A stretch of 64,000 nt of DNA from Pedobacter cryotolerans (GCF_005116475.1 NZ_SWBO01000006.1:307-64306); one strand, 5' to 3'. Counted from the stretch's first letter, positions 46,585-56,534 are shown. Made by a program: numbers and translations. The notes: generated by a model not told the origin, from the sequence alone.

Positions 46585-47550
46585 TTAACCTTCTACCACA
46601 ACACCCATCGCACAGAATTTATCAATTCTACTCGCAATAAGTTTATCTGTATGTTGTTTGCCTAATTCTTTTAAGTCATTAATAATTTGATCTTTTAAAG
46701 TAGCCCCCATTAATTCAGGGTTTTGATGTGCACCACCTAATGGTTCTTTAACAATACCATCAATTAATCCATTGGCTAACATATTATCTGATGTTAATTT
46801 CAAACATTCGGCTGCTTTTTCTTTAAAATCCCAACTTCTCCATAAAATAGATGAACATGATTCAGGAGAGATTACCGAATACCAAGTATGCTCTAGCATG
46901 TAAACCTTGTCTCCAATACCAATACCTAAAGCACCTCCAGAAGCACCCTCTCCTACTACAAAGCACAAGATTGGTACTCTTAAAACAGACATTTCTAACA
47001 AATTACGAGCAATTGCCTCACCTTGTCCACGTTCTTCTGCTTCTAAACCTGGGTAAGCACCCATGGTATCAATAAAAGAGATTACTGGCTTGTTAAACTT
47101 TTCGGCAAGTTTCATTAAGCGCAAAGCTTTACGATAACCCTCAGGATTTGCCATTCCGAAATTACGGTACTGGCGCTCTTTAGTATTTTTACCTTTTTGG
47201 TGACCGATAATCATTACCGTTTGACCATTAATTGTAGCAAAACCACCAACAATTGCCTTATCATCACCAACTGTTCTATCGCCATGCATTTCGATGAAAT
47301 CATCGCAAATCATATTGATATAATCTAAAGTTTGCGGTCTTTCTGCGTGACGAGACATTTGAACTTTTTGCCAGCCTGTTAAGTTGGTATATAAGTTCTT
47401 ACTGGTTGCAGCTACTTTTTCGTCTAATTCTGCTAAGGTTGCAGACATGTCTACTTTAGTTTTGTCGGCAACTTGCTTTACCTTGTCAATTTGCTGAATT
47501 AAATCAGCCAAAGGTTTTTCGAAATCGAATGATGTTTTAATCTGTTCCAT
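46585..47550 (-). CDS. accA: Acetyl-CoA carboxylase carboxyltransferase subunit alpha
   Basis: AccA is half of the carboxyltransferase that makes malonyl-CoA for fatty acid synthesis. The 321-residue protein has [17 protein letters not shown] at the start and the typical core [37 protein letters not shown] and [15 protein letters not shown]. Length is normal. It is a single gene, with accD elsewhere. A good -7 element lies close upstream. Confidence 0.96.
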   Translation of the reverse strand: MEQIKTSFDFEKPLADLIQQIDKVKQVADKTKVDMSATLAELDEKVAATSKNLYTNLTGWQKVQMSRHAERPQTLDYINMICDDFIEMHGDRTVGDDKAIVGGFATINGQTVMIIGHQKGKNTKERQYRNFGMANPEGYRKALRLMKLAEKFNKPVISFIDTMGAYPGLEAEERGQGEAIARNLLEMSVLRVPILCFVVGEGASGGALGIGIGDKVYMLEHTWYSVISPESCSSILWRSWDFKEKAAECLKLTSDNMLANGLIDGIVKEPLGGAHQNPELMGATLKDQIINDLKELGKQHTDKLIASRIDKFCAMGVVVEG

Positions 47551-47560
47551 AAGCGGACTG

Positions 47561-47568
47561 CAAAAATA
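47561..47568 (-). promoter_or_regulatory. Candidate -7 element of accA
   Basis: TATTTTTG on the minus strand matches TAnnTTTG, 10 bp before the ATG, which implies a very short leader. A -33 TTTG was not clear. Confidence 0.4.
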
Positions 47569-47745
47569 AGTAATTATTCTAAATGATTACATAGATTTAA
47601 AAGAATACTCAGAATATCTAATTACCAACCAAACTTTAAATATTAAGAAATCAAGAAATTTAAGTCTTCATTACCTTATTTTCTTAATGCTAATTTAAAA
47701 CATGATGGTCTGTGTTTAACACCATCATTGCATTAATTTTTATGG

Positions 47746-47952
47746 TTAACGTATAATAAAATAAATTGCAGCTATAGAAAATACAACAATGTTAATCCAG
47801 ATAAAGATAAATTCAATTTTATTGGCATTGGTTAAACGATCTTGAGCTGCAATAAGCAATTTTTTATCTCTTGAGTATTTCCAGTAATATAAAAATGCAG
47901 ATGCAACACAAAGGAATACAGCTATAAAGTCTATTTCTTCATTTTTTATCAC
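47746..47952 (-). CDS. Small two-segment membrane protein
   Basis: The 68-residue product has two hydrophobic segments (FIAVFLCVASAFLYYW and FIFIWINIVVFSIAAIYFII) joined by a charged linker. No family motif is recognised. Its start overlaps the prohibitin stop by four bases (ATGA), so it is translationally coupled and may work with that protein in the membrane. Confidence 0.75.
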   Translation of the reverse strand: MIKNEEIDFIAVFLCVASAFLYYWKYSRDKKLLIAAQDRLTNANKIEFIFIWINIVVFSIAAIYFIIR

Positions 47953-48812
47953 TTTATCGGCATCATCAAATTCATACCACCACCCGCTTGTGTAGTTGGC
48001 AATTTACCATCCCATTTTTTAATCCACTCTTGCTGTATCAACATCGGTGTTAATGATGCTTGTCTTAAACGGTTTGCTTCAGCTTCAGATTTTGCTCTTA
48101 CCAATAATGCTTGTGCCTCGCCTGTGGCAGTTGCAACTTTAACTTTAGCTTCTGCATCGGCTTGTTTAGCTTGGTTTTCTGCCTTTAATCTGGCTTGTAT
48201 CGATGCGTTTTTTTCATCAATCATTTGGCGCAAACTTTCTGGTGGGGTAATTGCAGATGTTAATTGATCGTAAACAAAACCATCCTTACTTAAATTTTTG
48301 GTTAAAATAGTTTGTATTCTGTCTTCAAAAGTTTCTCTATTACTCATTACCGAATCAGAACTAAAAGAGTTGGCCACAATACGGTAAGCATCGTAAATGG
48401 TATTACGCATAAATTGTTGTTCAATTTCTGCCAAAGGTTTACGGTATTGCCTGTAAATTTGTGGCACCATTGTAGGGTTTACATGGTAATTTAACTTCGG
48501 ATCTACCTTAAACTCGGCAGCATCTTTAGTAGTAACCACAAAAGGATCATAATCTACAGATTGTGTGTAAGTAGGAAATTCTACAATTTTGGTTGTCCAA
48601 CTGTTGTACCAAACTCTACCCGTAACAATGGTAATGTTATCAACCCCTCTATCAGATCCGTATAAATTAATTTTAATACCAACATTACCAGCATCAATAT
48701 TTTCGTAGGTAAAAGGCTGTATGGCATAAATAATAATCAGCACAACAAATGCAATTAATCCTTTAATCAGTTTTTTTATCAAAGATTTTTTCTGTGTTTC
48801 TTGAAATTCCAT
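47949..48812 (-). CDS. Prohibitin/SPFH (band 7) family membrane protein
   Basis: The 287-residue protein has one N-terminal membrane segment (LIAFVVLIIIYAIQPF). An SPFH domain follows (NIDAGNVGIKINLYG, then the segment around RQYRKPLAEIEQQFMRNTIY). A helical stretch rich in Ala, Glu and Lys (QARLKAENQAKQADAEAKVK) suits coiled-coil oligomers. Prohibitins form ring-like membrane scaffolds. It sits in a three-gene operon between two small membrane proteins. Confidence 0.9.
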   Translation of the reverse strand: MEFQETQKKSLIKKLIKGLIAFVVLIIIYAIQPFTYENIDAGNVGIKINLYGSDRGVDNITIVTGRVWYNSWTTKIVEFPTYTQSVDYDPFVVTTKDAAEFKVDPKLNYHVNPTMVPQIYRQYRKPLAEIEQQFMRNTIYDAYRIVANSFSSDSVMSNRETFEDRIQTILTKNLSKDGFVYDQLTSAITPPESLRQMIDEKNASIQARLKAENQAKQADAEAKVKVATATGEAQALLVRAKSEAEANRLRQASLTPMLIQQEWIKKWDGKLPTTQAGGGMNLMMPIK

Positions 48813-48817
48813 GAGCG

Positions 48818-48991
48818 TTAAAGTTTTTTAAATAATGATCTAATAGGGCCAAATACCAAAGCGAGTCCTAAAATAATTTCGGCAATACCAATGGCTACAT
48901 ATACATTGCTAGGTTCACTTAAGTTGTTAACTCCTAATGTAATAATCGCGAAAGCTGCAATTACCCTAATTAGAATAATGATTTGTTTCAT
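48818..48991 (-). CDS. Small 57-residue membrane protein upstream of the prohibitin gene
   Basis: The frame read from the ATG at 48991 encodes MKQIIILIRVIAAFAIITL and ends at TAA at 48818-48820. It has two hydrophobic segments (IIILIRVIAAFAIITLGV and VYVAIGIAEIILGLALVFG) joined by NNLSEPSN. It ends 5 bp before the prohibitin start, so it heads the operon. It is too short for usual gene cut-offs. No family is recognised. Confidence 0.7.
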   Translation of the reverse strand: MKQIIILIRVIAAFAIITLGVNNLSEPSNVYVAIGIAEIILGLALVFGPIRSLFKKL

Positions 48992-49334
48992 TGTTACGTT
49001 AATCTACATCCGAAAGATAGAAATTTAGCATGAATTATCAAATTGAGGTTTTTGATTTTGAAAAGCAAGAGCAGTTTTTCATTTGAAATTTTAGTCCTGC
49101 TATACGCTGTATCTTTTGTTGCTTCCTTCGACAAGCTCAGGATGACAGCACAAAAGGATGCCGCTCCTATCAGGTATAGATTTACACAAGCTTTTGCTAC
49201 TATGAGGGGTTTAATTGCACCAGACTAAGTTATCTAGCCCTGATTGACGCGGAAGTATCCCGATTTTTTCATCGGGAATTGCAGCAAAAGCAGGAGCAAA
49301 CTTTAACCATAGCAAAACATTTGCGCTACAAAAA
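48992..49334. other. Intergenic region with REP fragments
   Basis: Around 49120-49147 lies half of a CTTCGACAAGCTCAGGATGAC repeat. A TAGCCCTG-type repeat starts at 49235 and contains the hairpin CCCGAT/ATCGGG at 49259-49276. An open frame covering 49043-49228 runs through repeats and is not called. Confidence 0.6.
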
Positions 49335-49360
49335 AAGCGACTAGAAAATTCTAATCGCTT
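49335..49360. terminator. Hairpin with flanking A-run, probable terminator
   Basis: AAGCGA-C-TAGAA pairs with TTCTA-A-TCGCTT; an A-run precedes it on the plus strand, giving a T-run on the minus strand. It may be a second terminator for the peptidase gene. Confidence 0.5.
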
Positions 49361-49388
49361 ACGTATTTTTTGAGGTGTGTCTTTTTAA

Positions 49389-49435
49389 ACTTTGACAAAC
49401 TACTTTTTGCAGTTGCCAATTAAGTTTGTCAAAGT
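49389..49435 (-). terminator. Inverted repeat just after the S10 peptidase gene
   Basis: ACTTTGACAAACT (49389-49401) and AGTTTGTCAAAGT (49423-49435) are perfect complements with a 21-base loop, 12 bp beyond the stop codon. It probably acts as a terminator or 3' stabiliser. Confidence 0.5.
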
Positions 49436-49447
49436 ATATTTAGCTTT

Positions 49448-51025
49448 CTAAAACTTTGCTGGCACACCTGCTTTTGGTAGCGATTTTTCAATAAATGCTC
49501 TGATGTGATCGTTGCCCAGTTTCAAATCTGGTTTGCGTAAATACATCATGTGCCCGCTTTCGTAACCTTCCCAGCTCATTCTATCTTGCAATTTACCGCT
49601 CGGATCCATTTGCCACATGTTGTATTTTGCATTAAAATAATCGCAAGCGCCATCATAATAACCAGACTGTACCAAAACATGTAAATATGGGTTCTGCGCC
49701 ATAGCAGCTCTTAAATTTTCGCCACTATTGTCGCCAGTTCTGTCCCATGGGTTAACCGGACCAAACATGTTGTATTTTAAATCGGTTTTGTAGTTTAAGG
49801 CGTTGCGCAAGTACATGTTTATGGCTGGTGTAAATGAGTGTAACCATGAGGTTAGCTCTGCATTATAATCTGGACTACTGCCTGATGCAGATTTATCAAT
49901 CCCTTTATATCTACTGTCTAATCTACCAACGGTAAAACCTTTATCTCTCAATAATTCTTTCCAAAAAAGATTTGTAGAAACATCTAAGTTATTTTGTAAA
50001 ATTACTTTTTCTGAAATACCTGAATATTTAGCCATTTTAGCGGCAATTTTCTGTTTTTCTGCCATTGGCAAAAAGCCACCTTTTGCTATAGCAGGGATCA
50101 ATTCATCAACTGTAAATTTCTCTACTTCTGGCAACATATCGGTTAGTTTTTTGCTTTGCAAATCTGATGGCAACATTTTGTGGTACCATGCGGTTGCAGC
50201 AAAATATGGCAAACGTAAAGCGGCATCCATTACGGTTCCTCTTTCAATACCTAATTCTGTAGGCGATACCAAAACTACGCCGTTCAGATACATCCAGTGG
50301 TTACTTTGCAACTCTAAAGCTAAGCCTGACACTCGTGTAGTACCGTAACTTTCACCAATTAAATATTTTGGAGATGCCCAACGATTGTTGCGAGTTACAA
50401 AAGTATTGATCCACTCGGCTAAATACTTAATATCTGCACGCACACCAAAAAATTTGCTGGTTGGCACATCCTTACTAGTGGCACGAGAATATCCTGTATT
50501 TACAGGGTCGATGTAAACGATATCCGCTACATCTAAAATCGAAGTAGTGTTGTCTTTGTAACCATAAGGCTGTATTGGATAACCTTCATCATCTATGTTT
50601 AAAACAACAGGACCAGTATAAGCAATATGCATCCAAACTGAGGCAGAACCTGGGCCGCCGTTAAAAGAAATAACCAATGGCCGGCTTTCTTTGTTACTTA
50701 TATCTGTTCTTTCATAATACGAGTAAAACAAACCTGCAATTGGCTTTCCATCTTCATCCCACACTGGCAAAGTACCTGTTGTTGCTTTGTAAGGAACAGC
50801 TTTACCGTTAATATTCACACTGTGGTTGGTAATAACCGAACTTTCTGGAACAATAGTTCTAGATGCGATATTGGTATTTATTTTTGTTTCTTCTTTGGCA
50901 GCTGTTGCTGGAGCTGCTGCAGTTCGTTGATTATTTTGGCTTTGACCACTTTGTGAGCGTTGCTGTGCAAATGTGATGTTGATTAAACCTAAAATAATTA
51001 ATGTTGAGGTAAATATTTTCTTCAT
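49448..51025 (-). CDS. Exported S10-family serine carboxypeptidase
   Basis: The 525-residue protein has the serine carboxypeptidase fold. FNGGPGSASVWMH forms the oxyanion region and GESYGTTR holds the nucleophile Ser. Near the end is a Asp-containing QSGYYDGACDYFN stretch, then the His motif SGHMMYLRKP. It begins with a signal peptide (MKKIFTSTLIILGLINITFA) and a Gln/Ser-rich linker. The ATG at 51025 begins that signal, so the longer frame is discarded. It is secreted or periplasmic and removes C-terminal residues from peptides. It follows two other exported hydrolase genes on the same strand. Confidence 0.9.
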   Translation of the reverse strand: MKKIFTSTLIILGLINITFAQQRSQSGQSQNNQRTAAAPATAAKEETKINTNIASRTIVPESSVITNHSVNINGKAVPYKATTGTLPVWDEDGKPIAGLFYSYYERTDISNKESRPLVISFNGGPGSASVWMHIAYTGPVVLNIDDEGYPIQPYGYKDNTTSILDVADIVYIDPVNTGYSRATSKDVPTSKFFGVRADIKYLAEWINTFVTRNNRWASPKYLIGESYGTTRVSGLALELQSNHWMYLNGVVLVSPTELGIERGTVMDAALRLPYFAATAWYHKMLPSDLQSKKLTDMLPEVEKFTVDELIPAIAKGGFLPMAEKQKIAAKMAKYSGISEKVILQNNLDVSTNLFWKELLRDKGFTVGRLDSRYKGIDKSASGSSPDYNAELTSWLHSFTPAINMYLRNALNYKTDLKYNMFGPVNPWDRTGDNSGENLRAAMAQNPYLHVLVQSGYYDGACDYFNAKYNMWQMDPSGKLQDRMSWEGYESGHMMYLRKPDLKLGNDHIRAFIEKSLPKAGVPAKF

Positions 51026-51105
51026 TTCGGATATTTCTGTTTGGTTGGCTAAATATCTTAAATGAAAATGGCTTACCATCAACCAAACTAAAATGTTACG
51101 CTACG

Positions 51106-52365
51106 TTAATCTTTCAAAACTCGCTTCACCACCTTTTCCTTACCATCAATTTGATGCGTAAAATTTAAGCCTAAAATTTTCGCTATTAGCGGATAGACAT
51201 TTACATTTTCAAATGCTGGTATTTTTAATCCTGATTTGAAGTTTGGACCCCAAGCGTAAAAAATAGCATGCATATCTTTAATAGATGGATCAAAACCATG
51301 CTGACCAGCATCTGGCTGATTGTTATTGATATTAAAAACCTTTGGCAATTGCGGGATTAAAATGATGTCTCCAACCCTGTTGTAAGTATCATTCTTTTTG
51401 TTGTAATGCCAAGCTTTAGGTATATTTTTACTTAAGTAAACTTTGTAATCTTTTGCTTCGGCTTTTAAAGCTTTGTAAGTGGGCTTTAAATCTTTTGGAT
51501 CTTTGGCATATACATTTAATAGTGCGTTTCCTGGGGGTACGATAAATTTATTTAAATCAATCGCCTTTGGCAGTGGAATGGTATTTTCTCTATCAACTAT
51601 TGTCATCCCATGATCTGATAAAACAATGAAATTAATGGGTAATTTACTGTTATCGGCTACTGCTACCAATTTACCAATGGCATCATCTAAAATTTGTACA
51701 GCAGCTTCCGTTTCCTTAGAATCGGGATTGTTTGCGTGAGCGGCTTTATCAACCTGTGGAAAATAAAGCGCAATAAAATGAGGCCGTTTTTCTACTGGCA
51801 AATTCAGCCAATCTTTAACCACATTTATTCTTCTTTCTAAAGGGATAATTTCACTGTAGTTAAATAAATAAGTTGGCTTAATGCCGTTCATTGATATTTC
51901 TGAACCAGGCCAATAAAATATGGCACTTAACATTTTTTGCTCTTCGGCCATTACCCATAATGGTTTACCACCGTACCATGAACTATCAATCGCCATTTTC
52001 CGATCTGCCCTTCTGAAGGTTACGTTGCGAGCCTTATCGTAAAATATATTATTTACCACACCATGATGAGATGGATACAAGCCAGTTACAATGCTGTAAT
52101 GATTAGGAAAAGTTAAAGATGGAAATGAAGGTTTTAAATAATCGGCTTTCACTCCCATTTTTCTTAACCTAATTAGGTTTTTAGCATTAAATTTATCTTC
52201 CAAATCCCATCTAAAACCATCTAACGAGATTAAAATTACATACGGTTTTTGTTGCTGTTCTACACCATTAAATTTATTTGCAATAATATGTTGAATAGTA
52301 TCTTGAGCTTTTAAATTTAAAGATATAACAAAGGAAATTACCGCAAGTAATACAATTTTTCGCAT
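51106..52365 (-). CDS. Exported alkaline-phosphatase-superfamily phosphodiesterase (ENPP-like)
   Basis: The 419-residue protein has a signal peptide (MRKIVLLAVISFVISLNLKA) and ENPP-type catalytic motifs. ILISLDGFRWDL holds a metal Asp, PSFPSLTFPNHYSIVTGLYP holds the Thr nucleophile, and VLSDHGMTIVD and GQHGFDP hold further metal ligands. It is a nucleotide pyrophosphatase/phosphodiesterase by family; the natural substrate is uncertain. It starts 4 bp after the GH13 stop codon, so the two are probably cotranscribed. Confidence 0.9.
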   Translation of the reverse strand: MRKIVLLAVISFVISLNLKAQDTIQHIIANKFNGVEQQQKPYVILISLDGFRWDLEDKFNAKNLIRLRKMGVKADYLKPSFPSLTFPNHYSIVTGLYPSHHGVVNNIFYDKARNVTFRRADRKMAIDSSWYGGKPLWVMAEEQKMLSAIFYWPGSEISMNGIKPTYLFNYSEIIPLERRINVVKDWLNLPVEKRPHFIALYFPQVDKAAHANNPDSKETEAAVQILDDAIGKLVAVADNSKLPINFIVLSDHGMTIVDRENTIPLPKAIDLNKFIVPPGNALLNVYAKDPKDLKPTYKALKAEAKDYKVYLSKNIPKAWHYNKKNDTYNRVGDIILIPQLPKVFNINNNQPDAGQHGFDPSIKDMHAIFYAWGPNFKSGLKIPAFENVNVYPLIAKILGLNFTHQIDGKEKVVKRVLKD

Positions 52366-52369
52366 AAGC

Positions 52370-54277
52370 CTAGTTTAGCGCCTGCTTACTATAAATATGA
52401 TATTCTCCGGGTGCAAGCGTGGCAGCAAAAGTAGCACTTCCTAAATTAATATTTGCACCACCTGTTGCATTAATCCACGTACCAGCTGAGCCAAAATCTA
52501 TGTTTGCAGTTTGATTGATTACATCGAAATTACCCACCACAATTACCGTATTACTGCCACTGGTAAGTTTAATGTGCTTTATTGCTCCAGTTGTACTGTA
52601 GGTGTAAGTCGGACTAGAAAAAATCGGATTGTTCTTTTTTAGCTTGATGAATTTCGAATAAGCATCATACAAAGCCTTGCGTTTCGCATCAGTATAATAA
52701 TCCCATTTAATAGGTTTATCGCCCGTTCTTCCATTAAAATTAATGCTATAATCATAACCAACTTCGCCGAATTGCCAAATCATTTTAGGACCAGGGATGG
52801 CGAACATAAAAGCCGCTGCCATTTCATTTCTTTTTAAAGCAGTTGCTAAATCTTTTACATTATATCCGCCAAAAGCGTTACCAAAGTTGATGTTCTTATA
52901 CGTTAACCTTTCCTCATCATGACTTTCGATATAAGCTATCAGATTTTCTGATTTGGCGAAATTATGCTTGTTAAAAAATCCCCATGAAAAATCAGAATCA
53001 GAAAGCCAGCCCATGGTAGCCTCATTCATGTTGTGGTTAATGTTAGCCCAAAACATCATACCATCTTCTGCTAAAACTTTCTCTTCACTGGCATCAGCAA
53101 AGTGTTCTAAAATCACATAAAAATTAGGGTCTATAGTTTTGATGAAGTTGTTATAATCTCTCCAAATGGCAACTCTGGTCGCGTCGTATGCTGCAAAAGG
53201 ACCATCACCTGTGGTAAAGTTTTGCGTAAAACCTTTTGATAAATCGAACCTAAAACCATCTATTTTGTATTGTTGCATCCAATGTTTTATGGCTGCTTTT
53301 ACAAAGTATTTAGTTGCGGCACTTTCGTGATTAAAATCGAAACCTACATTGTAAGGGTGTTTTGCATCTACATTATACCAAGGACTATTAGATGCTGGTT
53401 TATTCCCATCCCAATACAATTGCACCATAGGCGATTGACCAAAAGAATGGTTAAAAACCATATCCATAATAACTGCTATCCCTTTTCCATGGCACTCATC
53501 AATAAAGTTTTGTAAAGCATTTTTAGTTCCGTAATATTTATCTGGGGCGAAATAATACGAGATGTTATATCCCCAACTCAAATTTCCTTCAAATTCTGTA
53601 ACAGGCATTAATTCGATGGCATTAATTCCTAAGCTTATTAAATAATCTAATTTTTGTAAGGTAGATGCGTAAGTATGTTCTGTCGTAAAATCGCGGATGA
53701 GCAATTCGTAAATCACCAAATTATCTTTAGCTGGTCTTGTGAAAGTATTGTTTTTCCAAGTATAAATAGTTTGGTTTGCCTGCATTACGCTAACATTACC
53801 CGTGGTTTTACCAGTCGGATATGCTTTTAAATTCGGATAAACAGCAGCCGTAATGTAACTATCGTTGTCAGGATCTAAAACTTTTTCGCAGTAAGGATCT
53901 GCAATTTTTAAAGCATCATTTACTAAAAATTGATAGGCATATTCGGTATTTGCATTTAAATTATCGATTTGAACCCACCATGTATTTCCATCTGGAGCTA
54001 ATTTCATTTGGTAAGCTGGCATAGATTGCCAATTGTTAAAATCACCCAATAAATAAACTGAGGTTTTTGAAGGCGCAAATAGTGTTACTATTGCAGAAGT
54101 TCCTCCATTAATAAAAGTTACGCCATCTTTGGCAGCGGCAGGCAATGGATAGGTTGACACTGTTGGTGTAGTTGGAGGAACTGGAGTTGGCTCTTCTTTC
54201 GGGAACGTTCCCGATTTTTTACAAGAAAAAAATGCAAGCAATGTGATGATAACAAAAAAATAGGATAGCTTTTTCAT
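52370..54277 (-). CDS. Exported GH13 alpha-amylase-family lipoprotein
   Basis: The 635-residue protein starts with a lipoprotein signal (MKKLSYFFVIITLLAFFSC, Cys at the lipobox) and a proline-rich linker (PVPPTTPTVSTYPLP). An E-set/CBM48-like domain follows near 55-150 (VYLLGDFNNWQSMPAYQM), then the GH13 barrel. GH13 motifs are VIMDMVFNHSF, GFRFDLSKGF (nucleophile Asp), VILEHFAD (acid Glu) and YIESHDEERLT. It hydrolyses alpha-glucans at the cell surface. The ATG at 54277 begins the signal; the upstream frame is not used. It heads the run of exported hydrolases. Confidence 0.93.
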   Translation of the reverse strand: MKKLSYFFVIITLLAFFSCKKSGTFPKEEPTPVPPTTPTVSTYPLPAAAKDGVTFINGGTSAIVTLFAPSKTSVYLLGDFNNWQSMPAYQMKLAPDGNTWWVQIDNLNANTEYAYQFLVNDALKIADPYCEKVLDPDNDSYITAAVYPNLKAYPTGKTTGNVSVMQANQTIYTWKNNTFTRPAKDNLVIYELLIRDFTTEHTYASTLQKLDYLISLGINAIELMPVTEFEGNLSWGYNISYYFAPDKYYGTKNALQNFIDECHGKGIAVIMDMVFNHSFGQSPMVQLYWDGNKPASNSPWYNVDAKHPYNVGFDFNHESAATKYFVKAAIKHWMQQYKIDGFRFDLSKGFTQNFTTGDGPFAAYDATRVAIWRDYNNFIKTIDPNFYVILEHFADASEEKVLAEDGMMFWANINHNMNEATMGWLSDSDFSWGFFNKHNFAKSENLIAYIESHDEERLTYKNINFGNAFGGYNVKDLATALKRNEMAAAFMFAIPGPKMIWQFGEVGYDYSINFNGRTGDKPIKWDYYTDAKRKALYDAYSKFIKLKKNNPIFSSPTYTYSTTGAIKHIKLTSGSNTVIVVGNFDVINQTANIDFGSAGTWINATGGANINLGSATFAATLAPGEYHIYSKQALN

Positions 54278-54542
54278 GTTGGAAATATATTTGGTTTTCA
54301 AAAATACTCAATATTAGGTATTTAGAGAAAATAAATTTTGACTATTTTTTTTTATAATTGATTATATTAAAACCTAATGCTAATAATAATGTTCTTCAAG
54401 TAATCCCACACATCTGCACGGCTTTATTTTGCGTAAATACTGTTGTTATGAAATTAATATGACAATTGTTGTATTTACAAGTTTTATTAACCTACTTTAG
54501 CTAATAATAATAAAACCGCCCTCTGCATCCTTTAAATAATAT

Positions 54543-55697
54543 ATGTCAAAAAAAGTTAAGTTTACCAACATCAACAAATCTACATTTTACGCAACCTTAC
54601 GCAAACGTGTTGATGGATATTTTGAAGAAAATGAATTAAGCGTACACGCCAATGGCGCAATGTGGTTTAAAGTAATTTTCTTTTTAGGCACTTTTATAGC
54701 GCTTTACATAGGCATACTACTTGGCGATTTAAATATTTATGTAAAACTGAGCATGGCCATATTCTTGGGCGTATTTGGTGCATTTGTTGGCTTTAACATT
54801 TGTCATGATGCTATACACAAAGCATTTTCAGCCAACCAAACTGTAAATAAAACATTTAGCTTTTTATTTAGCTTAATTGGAGCAAGCGCCTATGTTTGGA
54901 GCATTTGCCACAACATTGTACACCATACCTACACCAACATTTCGGGGCACGATGAAGATATTGATGTTGCACCGGGTTTAATTAGGTTCTCTGAAGATGA
55001 ACCAGTAAACAAAATACAACGCTATCAACATATTTATGCATTTGGATTATATAGTTTAGCTATGTTATCGTGGGTTTTCAGAAAAGATTATAAAAAGTTT
55101 TTTCAAACTAAAATTGGATCACAAGTTGCTAATCACCCTAAAATTGAATATTTCAATCTTTTCTTTTTTAAATTTCTCTACTATTTTCTGTTTATCATTT
55201 TACCATTAATAGTACTTGATATTACTTGGTGGCAGTTTATAATTGGCTTTTTAGCAATGCAATTTGCACAAGGATTGGTATTAGGCTTGGTGTTTCAATT
55301 GGCACATGTGGTAGAAGGAACTAGTTTTCCAGAATTGAATGATGAAGGAAACATTGAAGAAGCTTGGGCAGCCCATCAAATGATGACAACGGCAAATTTT
55401 GCAGTAAATAGCAAAGTAGCAGCTTTTTTATGTGGCGGTTTAAATCGTCAGGTAGAGCATCACTTATTTCCGAAAGTTTGTCATATCCATTATCCCGCAA
55501 TCGGTAAAATAGTTAAGGAAACGGCATTAGAATTTAATTTACCATACATAGAAAGCCCTACATTTTTTAGTGCTTTGGCATCTCATTATCGGATGTTGCG
55601 CAAGTTAGGTAAAGAGGCTTATTTAGAAAAAAACACTAATGTTTCTGTAGCGCCATGTTTACTTACAAGTATTAAAGTTCCCCAAACTTCTGCTTAA
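54543..55697 (+). CDS. Membrane fatty acid desaturase
   Basis: The 384-residue protein has the three His boxes of membrane desaturases: HDAIHK near residue 96, HNIVHHTYTN near 122 and RQVEHHLFP near 303. The QVEHH form of the last box is characteristic of front-end and acyl-lipid desaturases. Between the boxes are four or more membrane segments. It has no N-terminal cytochrome b5 domain, so it depends on a separate electron donor. It introduces a double bond into fatty acyl chains; the position is unknown. It stands alone on the plus strand. Confidence 0.9.
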   Translation: MSKKVKFTNINKSTFYATLRKRVDGYFEENELSVHANGAMWFKVIFFLGTFIALYIGILLGDLNIYVKLSMAIFLGVFGAFVGFNICHDAIHKAFSANQTVNKTFSFLFSLIGASAYVWSICHNIVHHTYTNISGHDEDIDVAPGLIRFSEDEPVNKIQRYQHIYAFGLYSLAMLSWVFRKDYKKFFQTKIGSQVANHPKIEYFNLFFFKFLYYFLFIILPLIVLDITWWQFIIGFLAMQFAQGLVLGLVFQLAHVVEGTSFPELNDEGNIEEAWAAHQMMTTANFAVNSKVAAFLCGGLNRQVEHHLFPKVCHIHYPAIGKIVKETALEFNLPYIESPTFFSALASHYRMLRKLGKEAYLEKNTNVSVAPCLLTSIKVPQTSA

Positions 55698-55742
55698 AAA
55701 CATCAAGTTTATTTAAATAAAAAATATCAAACTCCATTTTTT

Positions 55743-55775
55743 ACCATTCATCTTAATTTTTATACCACTCATCTT
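55743..55775 (+). promoter_or_regulatory. Candidate LytTR-type double site upstream of the TPR-like gene
   Basis: ACCATTCATCTT at 55743-55754 and ACCACTCATCTT at 55764-55775 are direct repeats with one mismatch, exactly 21 bp apart. They lie about 75-105 bp before the start at 55850, which leads an operon containing a LytS/LytTR pair. The motif resembles the receptor-upstream site at 3957-3987. Confidence 0.6.
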
Positions 55776-55849
55776 TAATTTGTTTTAAAGCTAGGGCCAT
55801 GTTTGCAAATTTGATTATTCAATTAAACAAACAACCTAAATTTAAACAG

Positions 55850-56482
55850 ATGAAAACATTAACATTAATCGCAGCCTTATTACTTTCAGCAACTTTTGCA
55901 AACGCACAATCAGATATTTTTACTACTGAAATGCAGAAAGGAATTAACCTACTTGATAACATGAAAACTGAAACAACACATCAGTTAGCGGTATCACATT
56001 TCGAGAAAATAGCAGCAAATTCCGTAAAATGGGAGGCTCAATATTATGCAGCTTACAGTAATTTAATGTTAGGCTTAAATGGTAAAAAAGATCCAGAAAG
56101 TAAAGACGAGTTATTCAACAAAGCTTTCAAATACATTAACAAAGCCGATTCATTAAATGCCAACAACAGCGAAATATCTACGCTAAAAGGTTACATATTA
56201 TTTATGCAAATGTCTATTTATCCGCAGCAGAGAGCGATGAACTTAATTCCTCAGTCTACCGCTTTATTTGATAAAGCAATTGCTCTGGATGCAGAAAATC
56301 CTCGCCCATATTTACTAAAAGGAATTAGCCTTTTTTACGTCCCAGGTATGTTTGGAGGAGACAAGGATAAAGCAAAGGAATTGCTTACAACAGCAAAATC
56401 TAAATTCGAAAAATATACTACTAAAAGTTTACAGCTTAATTGGGGCAAAACAAAAGCTGATGAATTGCTAAAACAATTTTAA
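55850..56482 (+). CDS. Exported TPR-like helical protein
   Basis: The 210-residue protein has a signal peptide (MKTLTLIAALLLSATFANAQ) and helical repeats resembling tetratricopeptide units (EAQYYAAYSNLMLGLNGKKD, then YINKADSLNANNSEISTLKG, then FDKAIALDAENPRPYLLKG). Its start is the ATG at 55850; the frame opens at 55799 but only adds residues before the signal. It precedes the LytS/LytTR pair by about 50 bp, so the three may form one unit. By context it could be the target or sensor accessory of that pair. Confidence 0.8.
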   Translation: MKTLTLIAALLLSATFANAQSDIFTTEMQKGINLLDNMKTETTHQLAVSHFEKIAANSVKWEAQYYAAYSNLMLGLNGKKDPESKDELFNKAFKYINKADSLNANNSEISTLKGYILFMQMSIYPQQRAMNLIPQSTALFDKAIALDAENPRPYLLKGISLFYVPGMFGGDKDKAKELLTTAKSKFEKYTTKSLQLNWGKTKADELLKQF

Positions 56483-56534
56483 ATCAGCATTGCTGAAAAA
56501 TAAATTTTGGTAAATTGAGCTCAGATTAATTAGC

